From CAYUMU01 sp964445985 (lineage in GTDB: Bacteria; Planctomycetota; Planctomycetia; Pirellulales; S012-138), in NCBI GenBank assembly GCA_964445985.1, contig CAYUMU010000015.1:1-64000 (forward strand): a stretch of 64,000 nucleotides of DNA, given 5' to 3'. The translations under genes were made by a program, and so were the position numbers. Below the pieces are notes generated by a model. It ran no database searches, had not been told where the DNA came from, and worked only from the letters and a program-made list of their open reading frames with translations. The first letter of the stretch is position 1; every line of letters starts with the position of its first letter. Positions 56,889-64,000 of this stretch are shown piece after piece.

Positions 56889-58070
56889 ATGTCGAGTTCC
56901 GTCTCTCCAGAAAAGAAGAAGCCACCCACCGGCTACGTGGACAAGTGGTACCACGCCCGCATTTGGCATGGGTTCAACTTCATTCCCTGGATGCGGCTGT
57001 TGATCAAGAACCGGTTCGCGGTGGGCTGGCACATGGCGCCGGCTTCGTTCGTAATCACGTTTTTGAGCCTGATTCAAACGGTGCTGTGGGCCGTGCAGGG
57101 CATTATTTTGGGAATCCCGTTGGCCCGCACGCGGATTGTCAAGCCGCCGCTGTTCATCATTGGGCATTGGCGAAGCGGGACCACGCTGCTGCACGAGTTG
57201 ATGGTGCTCGACGAGCGGCACATTTTCCCCAACAGCTACCAATGCTTCGCGCCGAACCACTTCTTGATTTCGGAGTGGTTCGCCACCCGCATGCTGGGTT
57301 TTATGATGCCCAAGCAACGGCCAATGGACAACATGGCGATGGGCTGGAAGAAGCCGCAGGAAGACGAGTTCGCGCTGTGCGCGCTGGGCCGCCCGAGCCC
57401 TTATTGGACGGTGGCCTTCCCCAACCATCCGCCGCAATTTCAAGAGTATCTGGACATGCGAGGGGTGTCGCCCTCGGCGGTGAAGCGGTGGCAAAACACG
57501 CTGCTAGGCTTCATGAAGCGGCTGAGTTTTCGCCGCACCAAGCAGCGGCTGGTGCTCAAATCGCCCACGCATACCGCGCGGGTTAAGGTATTGCTGGAGA
57601 TGTTCCCCAATGCCCGGTTCATTCACATTGTGCGCGACCCCTACACGGTGTACGTCTCGACGGTGAACCTGTGGAAGAAGATGTACGCCGCCCAGGGCTT
57701 GCAAAAGCCCAAGTACGTGGGGCTCGAAGAATATGTGTTCACCACGTTCAACCAAATGTACACGGCGTTTGAAGCCGACCGGCCGTTGCTCAAAGACGAC
57801 CAGTTTTACGAGGTTCGCTACGAGGACCTGGTTGCCGATCCCGTGGGGCAGTTGCGCGCCATTTACGAACAACTGGACCTCGGTAGCTTCGAGATGGCCT
57901 TGCCGGCCGTGGAGAAGTACCTGGAAGAAACCGAGGACTACAAGACGAACCGCTACCAGATGCCCGACGAGCTGCGGGAAGAAATCTCGCGGCGCTGGGC
58001 GCCCTTCATTGCCCAGTACGGCTATGGCGACGATGCGCAAGCGGCGAAAGCGGCCAGTGCGCAGCAGTGA
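56889..58070 (+). CDS. Sulfotransferase-family protein with an N-terminal membrane helix
   Basis: A 393-residue protein. A hydrophobic stretch (about 52-78, PASFVITFLSLIQTVLWAVQG) precedes the PAPS-binding loop IGHWRSGTTLLHE (5'-PSB, residues 92-99) and the 3'-phosphate motif IHIVRDPYTVYVSTVNLW (near residue 250). It should transfer sulfate from PAPS to a carbohydrate or other acceptor, close to the membrane. Full length for the family. Planctomycetes make sulfated polysaccharides, which fits but does not prove the substrate. Confidence 0.88.
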   Translation: MSSSVSPEKKKPPTGYVDKWYHARIWHGFNFIPWMRLLIKNRFAVGWHMAPASFVITFLSLIQTVLWAVQGIILGIPLARTRIVKPPLFIIGHWRSGTTLLHELMVLDERHIFPNSYQCFAPNHFLISEWFATRMLGFMMPKQRPMDNMAMGWKKPQEDEFALCALGRPSPYWTVAFPNHPPQFQEYLDMRGVSPSAVKRWQNTLLGFMKRLSFRRTKQRLVLKSPTHTARVKVLLEMFPNARFIHIVRDPYTVYVSTVNLWKKMYAAQGLQKPKYVGLEEYVFTTFNQMYTAFEADRPLLKDDQFYEVRYEDLVADPVGQLRAIYEQLDLGSFEMALPAVEKYLEETEDYKTNRYQMPDELREEISRRWAPFIAQYGYGDDAQAAKAASAQQ

Positions 58071-58751
58071 GTGCGAGTTGGTATGTCGCTCATGGATATG
58101 AGCTTGCCAGGCAGGTCTGGGTTACCGGGTTTTCATCCCGGGATGGTAGCTAGTAGCCAGGGTTTGAGCGTCAGCGACAACCCTGGTTGACGCTCTCCAA
58201 CCGCAAATCGACCCCGCAAAATTCTCAAAAAAATACGGCTTGATTCGTACCCAGGTTTTTTGAGAAGTTACTTTTATCTCGCAACGAGTCTCAGTTCCCC
58301 ATCGTCACTTCATTAATCGACTCGCTAAGAATTCCCCCGTCAAACTCGACTGCGGTGGCATACACTTCGCTGAGGCTCAAGGCCCCGTACAAAGCCTTAT
58401 TCCGCTGCCCGTCACGCTACGGCTGCTACCAGCCGGTCTCGCAGTGTGGCTCGTCGCCGCTGAGAAATGCCGATGATCTGGAATCCGTGTGGTGGCCCGA
58501 ACGGTGCCGCTGGTGCGGTGATGCGGTCGGTTTTACCTTGCTGTCGGTTTACCTCCTCGATTGGCCAGCTAAAATGAACGAGACGGGAGACATTCGTTCT
58601 CTGCGGGTTTGGGCAGCCAGTTTCCAGAACTCGTTGCGGCTTGGTGAGGTTTTCTTGGCACGTTAATTGCGGGAGGACTAGGGAGCAACTACGCTATTGC
58701 CTGTGTTGGGCCGTGTCACAGTCGTACTGGCAATGAGGATTGGGTGACGGG
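58071..58751. other. Non-coding gap with a pseudoknot-like repeat
   Basis: About 680 bp with no convincing gene. It holds the interleaved inverted repeats at 58157-58195 and a short CCGGG/CCCGG hairpin near 58129-58145. One open frame (58355-58666) has unusual composition and was rejected. Confidence 0.4.
58157..58195. repeat. Two interleaved inverted repeats (pseudoknot-like REP element)
   Basis: CCAGGGTT (58157-58164) pairs with AACCCTGG (58179-58186), and GAGCGTCA (58166-58173) pairs with TGACGCTC (58188-58195). The order A5-B5-A3-B3 cannot form two nested hairpins, only a pseudoknot or alternative hairpins. Confidence 0.7.
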
Positions 58752-59702
58752 ATGGAGGGGCTTTACGGTTTCTTTGTATGGCTAATTCGACTCACGGAGT
58801 ACGCCTGTATCGTTGCATTTGGCGGCATTTCCTTCATGCTGGATGTCGACGTTCCGGAAGATTCGTTGCATCGAAGCGAATTGCAGGAACTAGTGGGATG
58901 GATCAAACTACACGCAATGGGGCTGGGCTTAACGACTGCGGTGGTCCTGCTGGTCGCGAAAATTGGACGAGCGGTTAATCGACAGCGAACGCGAGAAGCG
59001 TTGATTCTCGATAGATTAACTACCAAGGCCCTGGATACCTTTAGGGGACGCTGTTTTTCTGGTTTGCCTGAAAATGTTCCAAGCGACCACAACCGAGTCA
59101 CTATTTTCAAACATTACAAGACGCAGTGGTGGATTTGGCCGTTCCGAGGATTTATTACCCCGTGGGGATTTCCAAGAGGGCCATGCTCAGGGTGGCTGGC
59201 TGTCTTCCAACGGTCTGGGCACGTAACTCAGACGGGAGGAGCGGTCTTCCTCGCGCCAGATGATGCCATAGCGACCGAAGGAGTGGCGGGCGCAGCATGG
59301 CGAAGTGGTGCAGTTCGTGTCGGTCGTGCAGAGCACCGACTTCCCGACCTGAGTGATATACGGCCCTTTTCAAGAATCACGTCCACTTTCTACCGGTGCG
59401 TTCGACGCTTTTACGTTCCGAGAACATCAATTTCATTTCATAAAGCGGAAAGTAAAGTAAATCTCTATGCGGATATGACGATGTGCTCGTCACGGTTTGT
59501 GTGGAAACGCATTCGCATGAGGCGCAACAACCCAACCTCCATACTTGGAGTAAGGTTAAATGACCGTCACAATTCACCTTGGGGAGTGCTCGTGATGGAT
59601 AGCTGCAACGAGTACGAATGTATCGATACAAATAGCCCCCAATTTCGGAAGGCACTTACCGAGCTAAAAAATGAATTACGTGATCTGGGTGTGTTGGACT
59701 AA
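58752..59702 (+). CDS. Membrane protein with a GAF-like sensor domain
   Basis: A 316-residue protein of lower GC than its neighbours. Two helices near the N-terminus (about 5-28, GFFVWLIRLTEYACIVAFGG; about 50-66, MGLGLTTAVVLLVAKIG) are followed by a soluble region that reads like a GAF domain: DHNRVTIFKHYKTQ, GWLAVFQRSGHVTQTGG, IATEGVAGAAWRSGAV and, after a linker, SILGVRLNDRHNSPWGVLV. GAF domains bind small ligands such as cyclic nucleotides. A downstream gene follows after 12 bp. A TTG at 58740 would add four residues. Function unknown. Confidence 0.65.
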   Translation: MEGLYGFFVWLIRLTEYACIVAFGGISFMLDVDVPEDSLHRSELQELVGWIKLHAMGLGLTTAVVLLVAKIGRAVNRQRTREALILDRLTTKALDTFRGRCFSGLPENVPSDHNRVTIFKHYKTQWWIWPFRGFITPWGFPRGPCSGWLAVFQRSGHVTQTGGAVFLAPDDAIATEGVAGAAWRSGAVRVGRAEHRLPDLSDIRPFSRITSTFYRCVRRFYVPRTSISFHKAESKVNLYADMTMCSSRFVWKRIRMRRNNPTSILGVRLNDRHNSPWGVLVMDSCNEYECIDTNSPQFRKALTELKNELRDLGVLD

Positions 59703-59714
59703 AAGGGTTCAGTA

Positions 59715-60140
59715 ATGGCACAAATTGACTGGATACCCGTTGATATTGGCTCTCTCCCTACCAATCAGCGATCGCTTGAGAACGGAGTCGAAATCAATGT
59801 TGGACTGTCGCCGTATGACATCCCCGAAGCTGTTCGTGGATTCAATGATCCAGATTCGCAACATTTCGTGATTCAGCTAAAATATATGAACGGCGATGAA
59901 ACCTTGGTTCCGAAACTTCACTCTCAACACCTCACGTTGATGGTCGGCGAGCAGAGCGGTTGTATTTATGAAATCCGCGTCGATGTCCGCGGGCTGAGTG
60001 CGGAGTCGGTACGACTGAATTTGATGATTCCCAGGGTTGGAAAGGAAATCAAGAAAATTGAGGAAGACCGGTGGTTCAATGCGGACAAACGACATTATGA
60101 AGTGGTACGGCAAGCTATTGAATCGGTTGGATGTTCATAA
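59715..60140 (+). CDS. Uncharacterised partner of the membrane-GAF gene
   Basis: A 141-residue beta-rich soluble protein (MAQIDWIPVDIGSLPTNQRS; later FVIQLKYMNGDETLVPKLH and IYEIRVDVRGLSAESVRLNL), ending in a short helix (RHYEVVRQAIESVG). It starts 12 bp after the GAF gene, so it is almost certainly cotranscribed. No family recognised. The low GC of both genes suggests they arrived together as a unit. Confidence 0.6.
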   Translation: MAQIDWIPVDIGSLPTNQRSLENGVEINVGLSPYDIPEAVRGFNDPDSQHFVIQLKYMNGDETLVPKLHSQHLTLMVGEQSGCIYEIRVDVRGLSAESVRLNLMIPRVGKEIKKIEEDRWFNADKRHYEVVRQAIESVGCS

Positions 60141-60279
60141 GGCTGGGGCATCCTTGTAAACCACCCGCCCTAATCACCTCACCCGCCTAATGGAACTTTA
60201 CTTTTGACGGTCGAACGAAGCAAACGTGGGGCTGCCGTTCTTGCCTGCTACAGTGCGGCCTACCTGTTGCCGACACTGC

Positions 60280-61497
60280 CTACTTCTTCCGCGGTTCGCT
60301 GGCGAACACCAGTCGCAGCGATTGCAGGGCCAGGAACAGGATTAGCACGCCCAGCAGCATGAAGTGCCAGTATTGGGCAATGGCGAAGCCGAGTTTGCCG
60401 GCCACGGCGGCGAAGAGCATGAGGCCCAGCGCGCCGAGCATGATGGCGCAGCCCAGCGAGGTCATGGTGCCTTTGAAGGTGCCCTGCTCGGTGTGGTCTT
60501 CAAAGTGCAACTCAATCACGCGGCCTTTGTGCAGGCTGCGTTCGATGGTGTCGGCCAGCTCCACGCCGCGGCAGCCATCGACCCAATGGGGTGAAATCGC
60601 CTGGCCGGCCAGGGCGGCTTCCATGGTGTCGAGCGCCTGGCGGTGGATGTTGTTGCCAGGGTAGGTTTGTTCGGAATTGCCCGAGGGCAAAAACCAGCGC
60701 ACGGTCCAGGGTGCAGCCGGATTGTGGGGCATGTGCAGTTCCACGCGTCCGTTGGCGCCGCGGAGCGTGAGCGTGCCCCGCGGCCCTGTTTCGTCGGCCG
60801 GGGCGACTTGCCAGCGAATGGCCACGCCGCTGGGTCCGGAAAGTTGCAGGCCGAGGTTGGCAAAATCGGCCTCGATGTTCACGGCCGCGCCTTCCACGCG
60901 GGCGCCCGTGCCCATCGCCCCCACGCGGGTAATTTCGCCGGTGAGTTGGCGCAGCAGATCGGCATCGCGGGCAAACTGGCTTTGCACCAGCACCCGGCGG
61001 CGATCGGCCAGCGTGCGTTCAAACACGGCCTGTTCCAGCAGGCCAAGCTCGCCAGCGACCAGTTGGGTTCGCAGCGCCGCCACCGCGGGATGCCAGCGGG
61101 AAAAGATGGCCGGCACGGCGGGGCAAGCCGTGTCGCGGCGGATCATATCCAGTTCCCAGTAAACCAGCATGGAACTGCAGGCCGGGTGGCTTACCAGCAC
61201 GGGCACCCGCTCTTGAATCAGCTTGCGAAGCTGGTCTTCGCGGAGGTCGTCGCCCATTAAAGTTTCGCCGGCGACCGGCACGCCGGGGTGCGCGCGGGCC
61301 ACCACCAGCACATCGACTTCCTGGCCGGTGAGGATGGTTTCCCAGTAGGGTTCGAGCTTGAGGCCGGGGAAGCGGGCCTGGAGCTCGTCGGCATGCCCTT
61401 CCACTTCGGCCGCCCAAGCGATGCGGTCGCCGCGAACCGCGGCGGCGGCCAGCAACTCGGGCGTATCGCGGTCGTATCCCAGCAACCCTATCTTCAT
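60280..61497 (-). CDS. Gfo/Idh/MocA-like protein with a C-terminal membrane anchor
   Basis: A 405-residue protein. The N-terminal ~300 residues follow the Gfo/Idh/MocA pattern (MKIGLLGYDRDTPELLAAAA; EILTGQEVDVLVVARAH-like segments; VPVLVSHPACSSMLV in place of the EKP motif), but the nucleotide loop GYDRDTP lacks the GxGxxG glycines and the catalytic Lys motif seems changed. The C-terminus has two helices (about 345-365, LGCAIMLGALGLMLFAAVAG, and about 375-395). It is probably a membrane-tethered, perhaps non-catalytic, relative. Confidence 0.7.
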   Translation of the reverse strand: MKIGLLGYDRDTPELLAAAAVRGDRIAWAAEVEGHADELQARFPGLKLEPYWETILTGQEVDVLVVARAHPGVPVAGETLMGDDLREDQLRKLIQERVPVLVSHPACSSMLVYWELDMIRRDTACPAVPAIFSRWHPAVAALRTQLVAGELGLLEQAVFERTLADRRRVLVQSQFARDADLLRQLTGEITRVGAMGTGARVEGAAVNIEADFANLGLQLSGPSGVAIRWQVAPADETGPRGTLTLRGANGRVELHMPHNPAAPWTVRWFLPSGNSEQTYPGNNIHRQALDTMEAALAGQAISPHWVDGCRGVELADTIERSLHKGRVIELHFEDHTEQGTFKGTMTSLGCAIMLGALGLMLFAAVAGKLGFAIAQYWHFMLLGVLILFLALQSLRLVFASEPRKK

Positions 61498-61700
61498 GGC
61501 GATCTCGGTAAATGCGCATATTGAAAGCCCAAGGTTATTTTAGACCGCCGGGGCAAGGAAGGGGGGAAGCTAGCTTGCGAGTGGTAAGTTTATACGCGAT
61601 GAAACATGCAAGTCGCAGGGGCAAGTTGGCAGGTAGAACGGGAGCGGTGCTGGTTTACAGCCCGCGCGGTTCTTAGAATCGGGCAAGGGATCCCGAAAAT

Positions 61701-62415
61701 ATGGCTCGCGGGGAGATGGCAGTCATGGTGAACGATCGATCGGCGTGGAAGTTGGGTGCCCTGGGCCTGGCACTCTTGCTGGCCGGATGCGCTGACCGAG
61801 AAGCCCCTTCGCCCGCGGGCAATAGAGGCGCGGGCGCGGTGGGGCCAGAAAGCGTTTGGCTGACCGTGCAGGCTGATTACGCGGGAGCCTCGCCCGAGGA
61901 GGTGGAGTCGGAACTGACAGGCCCTGTGGAACTAGCCTTGGTTGTGTTGCCGGAACTTCGCTGCATGCGCTCGATCAGCCGCGAAGGTCAAGGCACGGTT
62001 GAACGTGAAACTCGACCGCGAGCGAATCGCGGCTTTGGGCTTGGATCTCAAGACGGTGACTGACTGGGTCGGAGCCGCGAATGGAGGGGTGATGGTCTCA
62101 ACTTCCAAGCTCGGTCCAAAAGCGATCCTCGTTCGGGTCGGCGATAGCGACGACGAATTGCTGGCGATGCCCATCGCCGCCGGCGACCAAGTGATTCGAC
62201 TGGACTCGATCGTGAATCTTACGATGACGCCCAAGTTCACAAGGCGATTGCGTTTCGGCGGATAACCGGCAATTTGGGTCACGGCCGCTTTAGCCGCGGG
62301 GGCGGATGATTCCCCTGCCGGCGTGGCGGCTGCCAATGAGCAAGCGCGGCAGATTGCCGAAAGGGCCAAGCAGGCGCGGGCTTTGCCCGATGATTTTCGG
62401 GCCATTCGCCCGTGA
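61701..62415 (+). pseudogene. Decayed RND-porter-like lipoprotein gene
   Basis: The reading begins with a lipoprotein signal (ALGLALLLAGC) and a piece of an RND efflux porter domain (LTVQADYAGASPEEVESELT, then MRSISREGQ). The frame then shifts: the continuation NVKLDRERIAALGLDLKTV, GDQVIRLDSIVNLTMTPKF lies in another frame from about 62005, and a stop at 62263-62265 interrupts that frame before PAIWVTAALAAG and LPDDFRAIRP, which close the domain at 62415. A large piece (about 100 residues of an RND porter region) appears missing at the first join. So there are at least two lesions: an internal deletion/frameshift and one nonsense codon. Confidence 0.75.
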
Positions 62416-62784
62416 GTTCGCTGGGGGGGGCTGTTTCGCGCGGGCGGAGTGGTTTCCGTGCGGGTGGGCGCGTCAGATTTGTGGGCAGCGTTTGTGGGGA
62501 ATCCACAAAGGGCCGTTGAGGATTGCGGCGTGTATACCCGGTTCAGCCCCCCCACCCAACCCTCCCCCCGCGCGAATGTCTTGATTGGGCTCGTTCCTCG
62601 CTTCGCGGGGGGAGGGCTTTATGCGCTGCTCGCATGCTTGGCGGTTCGGCTTTCCACCCACTTCCCAGGCGCTGACACTCTGTGCGGTTGGGTGCATCTC
62701 GGCGTGGCATCTTGCCGCCGGGGTCGTTATCTTCAAGCTCGAACTCAGGCGGACCCGGTTAGACTTTGATCGTTGCATGGCACC
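62416..62784. other. Gap before the TctA-like gene
   Basis: About 370 bp with no gene. It should contain the promoter of the next gene; no terminator or RNA was recognised. Confidence 0.35.
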
Positions 62785-64000
62785 ATGAATGACGCGTTGC
62801 TTCAGGCCCTGGCCGACAATCTCTCGTGGGAAGTGATCAGCGTGGTGCTGGCTTCGGCCGTGTATGGCATCTTCGTGGGCGCCATTCCCGGGCTCACCGC
62901 CACCATGGCCGTGGCGTTGATTGTGCCGTTCACGTTCTTCCTGGATGACGTGCCGGCCATCGCGGCCATTGTGACCACGGTCACGTGCAGCATTTTCGCG
63001 GGCGACATTCCGGGCGCCTTGTTGCGAATTCCCGGCACGCCGGCCTCGGCGGCGTACGCGCTCGATTCGTACGCGCTCACCCAGCGGGGGCACTCGGGGC
63101 AAGCCTTGGGGATTTCGCTGGTGTTCAGCTTCGTGGGCGGCATGTTTGGCGTGGTGGTGCTGTGGGCCGCGGCGCCGCAGTTGGCCCGGCTCGACTTCAA
63201 AGTTTATGAGTATTTTTGGCTGTGCGTGCTGGGCTTGTCGTGCGCGGGTTTGGTTTCGCAGGGCTCCAAAGCCAAGGGCATGTTCGCGCTGTCTTTGGGA
63301 CTGCTGATCTCCACCATTGGCTTGAGCCCCAACCATGGGGTTTCGCGGTTCGATTTTGGTTTGACGGAGCTTTATGCCGGCGTGAAGTTCATTCCGGCCA
63401 TGATTGGACTGTTTGGCATCAGCGAAGTGCTGCGGAACCTGCTGTGGCTCAAACGCGAGGGCAAGACGCCCGCCCCGCTGGAGATCGACGGCGAGCCGCG
63501 CGGCGGCGTGGCGCGGCGCTGGTTGTTGGCGCCGATTGGCAACGTGTTTGGCGGCGTGTTTCCCTTTCTGTGGAAGCGCAAGTGGCATGCCCTGCGGTCG
63601 AGCGCCGTGGGCTCGTTTATTGGCATGCTGCCGGGCGCGGGGGCCGACCTGGCGGCGTGGATTTCTTACGCGATTTCCAAGCGGGTTTCACCGCGGCCCT
63701 TGGAATACGGCCAAGGTTCGCGCGATGGCCTGTCCGATGGCAGCACGGCCAACAACGCCGCGCTGGCCAGCGCTTGGATTCCGGCGTTGGTATTTGGCAT
63801 TCCGGGCGACTCGGTCACGGCCATCGCGCTGGGGGTGCTGCTGATGAAGAACATCGAGCCTGGCCCTCGCATCTTTACCGACCCCGCGCAACAGCCTCTG
63901 GTGTATGGCATGTTCATCGCCTTTGTGCTGGCGAATCTGGTGTTGTTGCCAATTGGTTTCTTGGCGATTCGCGGCGGAACGTTGCTGGTGCGCGTGCCGC
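62785..64000 (+). CDS. TctA-family tripartite tricarboxylate transporter permease, 3' end outside the window
   Basis: 405 residues are visible before the right edge, with no stop. The protein is a large multi-helix permease: SVVLASAVYGIFVGAIPGLTATMAVALIVPFTF-type N-terminus, RIPGTPASAAYALDSYAL, LGLLISTIGLSPNHGVSRFDFG and the central GSFIGMLPGAGADLAAWISY and GLSDGSTANNAALASAWIPA motifs, all characteristic of TctA. The partner subunits (TctB and a periplasmic TctC) would be expected outside the window. It probably takes up carboxylates. The start at 62785 is the first ATG with a good TctA N-terminus. Confidence 0.9.
   Translation, partial: MNDALLQALADNLSWEVISVVLASAVYGIFVGAIPGLTATMAVALIVPFTFFLDDVPAIAAIVTTVTCSIFAGDIPGALLRIPGTPASAAYALDSYALTQRGHSGQALGISLVFSFVGGMFGVVVLWAAAPQLARLDFKVYEYFWLCVLGLSCAGLVSQGSKAKGMFALSLGLLISTIGLSPNHGVSRFDFGLTELYAGVKFIPAMIGLFGISEVLRNLLWLKREGKTPAPLEIDGEPRGGVARRWLLAPIGNVFGGVFPFLWKRKWHALRSSAVGSFIGMLPGAGADLAAWISYAISKRVSPRPLEYGQGSRDGLSDGSTANNAALASAWIPALVFGIPGDSVTAIALGVLLMKNIEPGPRIFTDPAQQPLVYGMFIAFVLANLVLLPIGFLAIRGGTLLVRVP

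Noticed and set aside
58355..58666. 103-residue plus-strand open frame
   Set aside because: Unusual composition with scattered Cys and Trp, no domain pattern, and no ribosome site.

Overview
The window (about 62% GC) looks like a chromosomal segment of a planctomycete, most likely of the Pirellulales. The evidence is a DUF1549/DUF1553 'PSCyt1' cytochrome, a Pirellula/Verrucomicrobium-type heme-binding protein, three tandem DUF1559 proteins, a fused ABC permease/CPBP protease, a planctomycete-style phosphoglucose isomerase paralogue, and lpxK, which implies a lipid A outer membrane. No taxonomic search was possible, so this rests on family content.

Positions 1-9.8 kb hold a type I-C CRISPR-Cas locus on the minus strand: cas3, then cas5c-cas8c-cas7c-cas4-cas1-cas2, then a leader and an array of 15 visible 32-bp repeats that runs off the left edge. 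Cas5c is expected to process pre-crRNA because no cas6 is present. The cas3-cas5c gap is unusual. It holds a plus-strand tRNA-Tyr, a two-repeat/one-spacer mini-array reading the same way as the tRNA (opposite to the cas genes and main array), and a strong hairpin that could end cas3 transcription before cas5c. From 9.9 to 11.4 kb there is an accessory patch: a decayed DUF559 nuclease, a PD-(D/E)xK-like gene, a small zinc-ribbon protein and a 2OG-Fe(II) oxygenase remnant.

From 11.5 to 30 kb the genes are of planctomycete type: a phosphoglucose isomerase paralogue whose sugar-phosphate motifs look lost, PSCyt1, a REP-associated (IS200-like) transposase between two 43-bp direct repeats, an M14 carboxypeptidase, three DUF1559 paralogues, a heme-binding protein, an Ala/Pro-rich protein, ferritin-like and thioredoxin-like proteins and several hypotheticals. 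From 30.0 to 33.6 kb there is a two-gene restriction-modification module.

From 33.7 to 64 kb mostly housekeeping genes occur: glnE, a PEP-hydrolase-family TIM barrel, an ABC ATPase with its permease-protease partner, a beta-propeller protein, a ZipA-C-like lipoprotein, dapA, moaD, a PQQ-type propeller protein, pyrC, two Gfo/Idh/MocA proteins, lpxK, ABM, DoxX, pirin, MarR and sulfotransferase genes, and a TctA-type permease cut by the right edge. Accessory insertions of visibly lower GC include a three-gene DUF433/DUF5615 toxin-antitoxin-like operon (46-47.6 kb) and a membrane-GAF plus small-protein pair (58.7-60.1 kb). A decayed RND-porter-like lipoprotein pseudogene lies at 61.7-62.4 kb.
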